Shown here one piece after another: positions 63,911-64,000 of a stretch of 64,000 bases of DNA (position 1 is the first letter of the stretch; each line of letters begins with the position of its first letter). The stretch is taken from the NCBI RefSeq assembly GCF_012926615.1, contig NZ_JABBNU010000003.1, forward strand, positions 402,848 through 466,847, given 5' to 3'. This DNA is from Marinigracilibium pacificum. Lineage in GTDB: Bacteria > Bacteroidota > Bacteroidia > Cytophagales > Cyclobacteriaceae. The translations under genes and the position numbers were made by a program. The notes beneath the pieces were generated by a model, which was given only the letters and a program-made list of their open reading frames with translations, had not been told where the DNA came from and searched no databases.

Positions 63911-64000
63911 TGCCCCCAAAAAGTTAGACACTATTTGGGGGCATTTTTATGTTTAAGAGAAAGAAGTACAACTATGAATTTCGATTGAGTTGTGTGCGCT
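63911..64000 (+). mobile_element. Left end of an IS3-family-like insertion sequence
   Basis: TGCCCCCAAA at 63911-63920 and TTTGGGGGCA at 63933-63942 form an inverted pair around AAGTTAGACA, a terminal sequence typical of IS3-family elements (TG... end, GTTAGACA). The start of an orfA follows. The element runs off the window, so its exact border, target duplication and other end cannot be seen. Confidence 0.55.
63949..64000 (+). CDS. IS3-type transposase orfA, first 17 codons
   Basis: ATG 63949 opens MFKRKKYNYEFRLSCVR, which matches the usual beginning of IS3/IS150-type OrfA proteins (basic, K-x-Y-x-x-E-F-x-L) leading into a helix-turn-helix. The frame is open to the window end. The inverted pair directly before it supports the call. 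Confidence 0.6.
   Translation, partial: MFKRKKYNYEFRLSCVR

Overview
The window reads as chromosomal DNA of a Bacteroidota bacterium, most likely a free-living (possibly marine) member of the Cytophagales. The signs are a SusC/SusD outer-membrane uptake pair, many lipoproteins and beta-barrel proteins, a transketolase split into two genes, a short MenE, AT-rich intergenic DNA and promoter -7 boxes of the Bacteroidota type (TAnnTTTG). No rRNA, tRNA or CRISPR array was found. This placement is an inference from gene content, not a phylogeny.

Layout. Positions 1-7200 hold a partial SPOR-domain protein, thyA, an RND/MMPL exporter, a PspC protein, a 30-residue membrane peptide, a lone ketoacyl-ACP synthase III, a secreted esterase and a small secreted protein. 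Positions 7.6-14 kb hold leuS, a POT peptide transporter and pckA. Positions 14-28.3 kb, on the minus strand, carry one large outer-membrane locus: susC, susD, a small lipoprotein, two giant tandem VCBS/FG-GAP + ASPIC/UnbV lipoproteins and a vanadium-haloperoxidase-like PAP2 lipoprotein. A SusE/F-like lipoprotein follows. The genes of this locus overlap or nearly touch, which suggests one transcript.

Positions 28.6-35.6 kb hold an MDR dehydrogenase, a TPR protein, etfBA, a bifunctional-nuclease-family protein, a nucleoside transporter and a trehalase lipoprotein. Positions 35.6-39.1 kb form an AT-rich accessory patch lying between two copies of a palindromic repeat. It contains a membrane protein, a frameshifted lipoprotein gene and a beta-barrel protein. 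Positions 39.1-50.4 kb carry pullulanase, dnaB, mpl, a DnaQ-like exonuclease, a fused trehalose-6-P synthase/phosphatase, an alpha/beta hydrolase and a GH15 glucoamylase/trehalase-like enzyme. Positions 50.6-60.5 kb carry an M48 protease, an FAH protein, an M23 peptidase, bcp, split transketolase, menD-menE and a porin-like barrel. Positions 60.6-64 kb hold an orphan secreted protein, an XRE-S24 (LexA-like) repressor, a small orphan gene, dinB and the left end of an IS3-family-like element.

How the parts connect. Alpha-glucan and trehalose metabolism recurs: SusCD/SusE, pullulanase, trehalase, GH15 and TPS/TPP. A 16-bp near-identical motif of LacI-operator type sits upstream of pckA, the SusE/F-like gene and susC, which suggests one carbon-responsive regulator over gluconeogenesis and this locus. 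Three evenly spaced 15-bp dyads lie between the small orphan gene and dinB, and one overlaps the likely dinB -7 box, so this looks like a LexA-independent SOS-type switch run by the XRE-S24 repressor. The least understood assembly is the SusCD + tandem VCBS/ASPIC + haloperoxidase-like operon.
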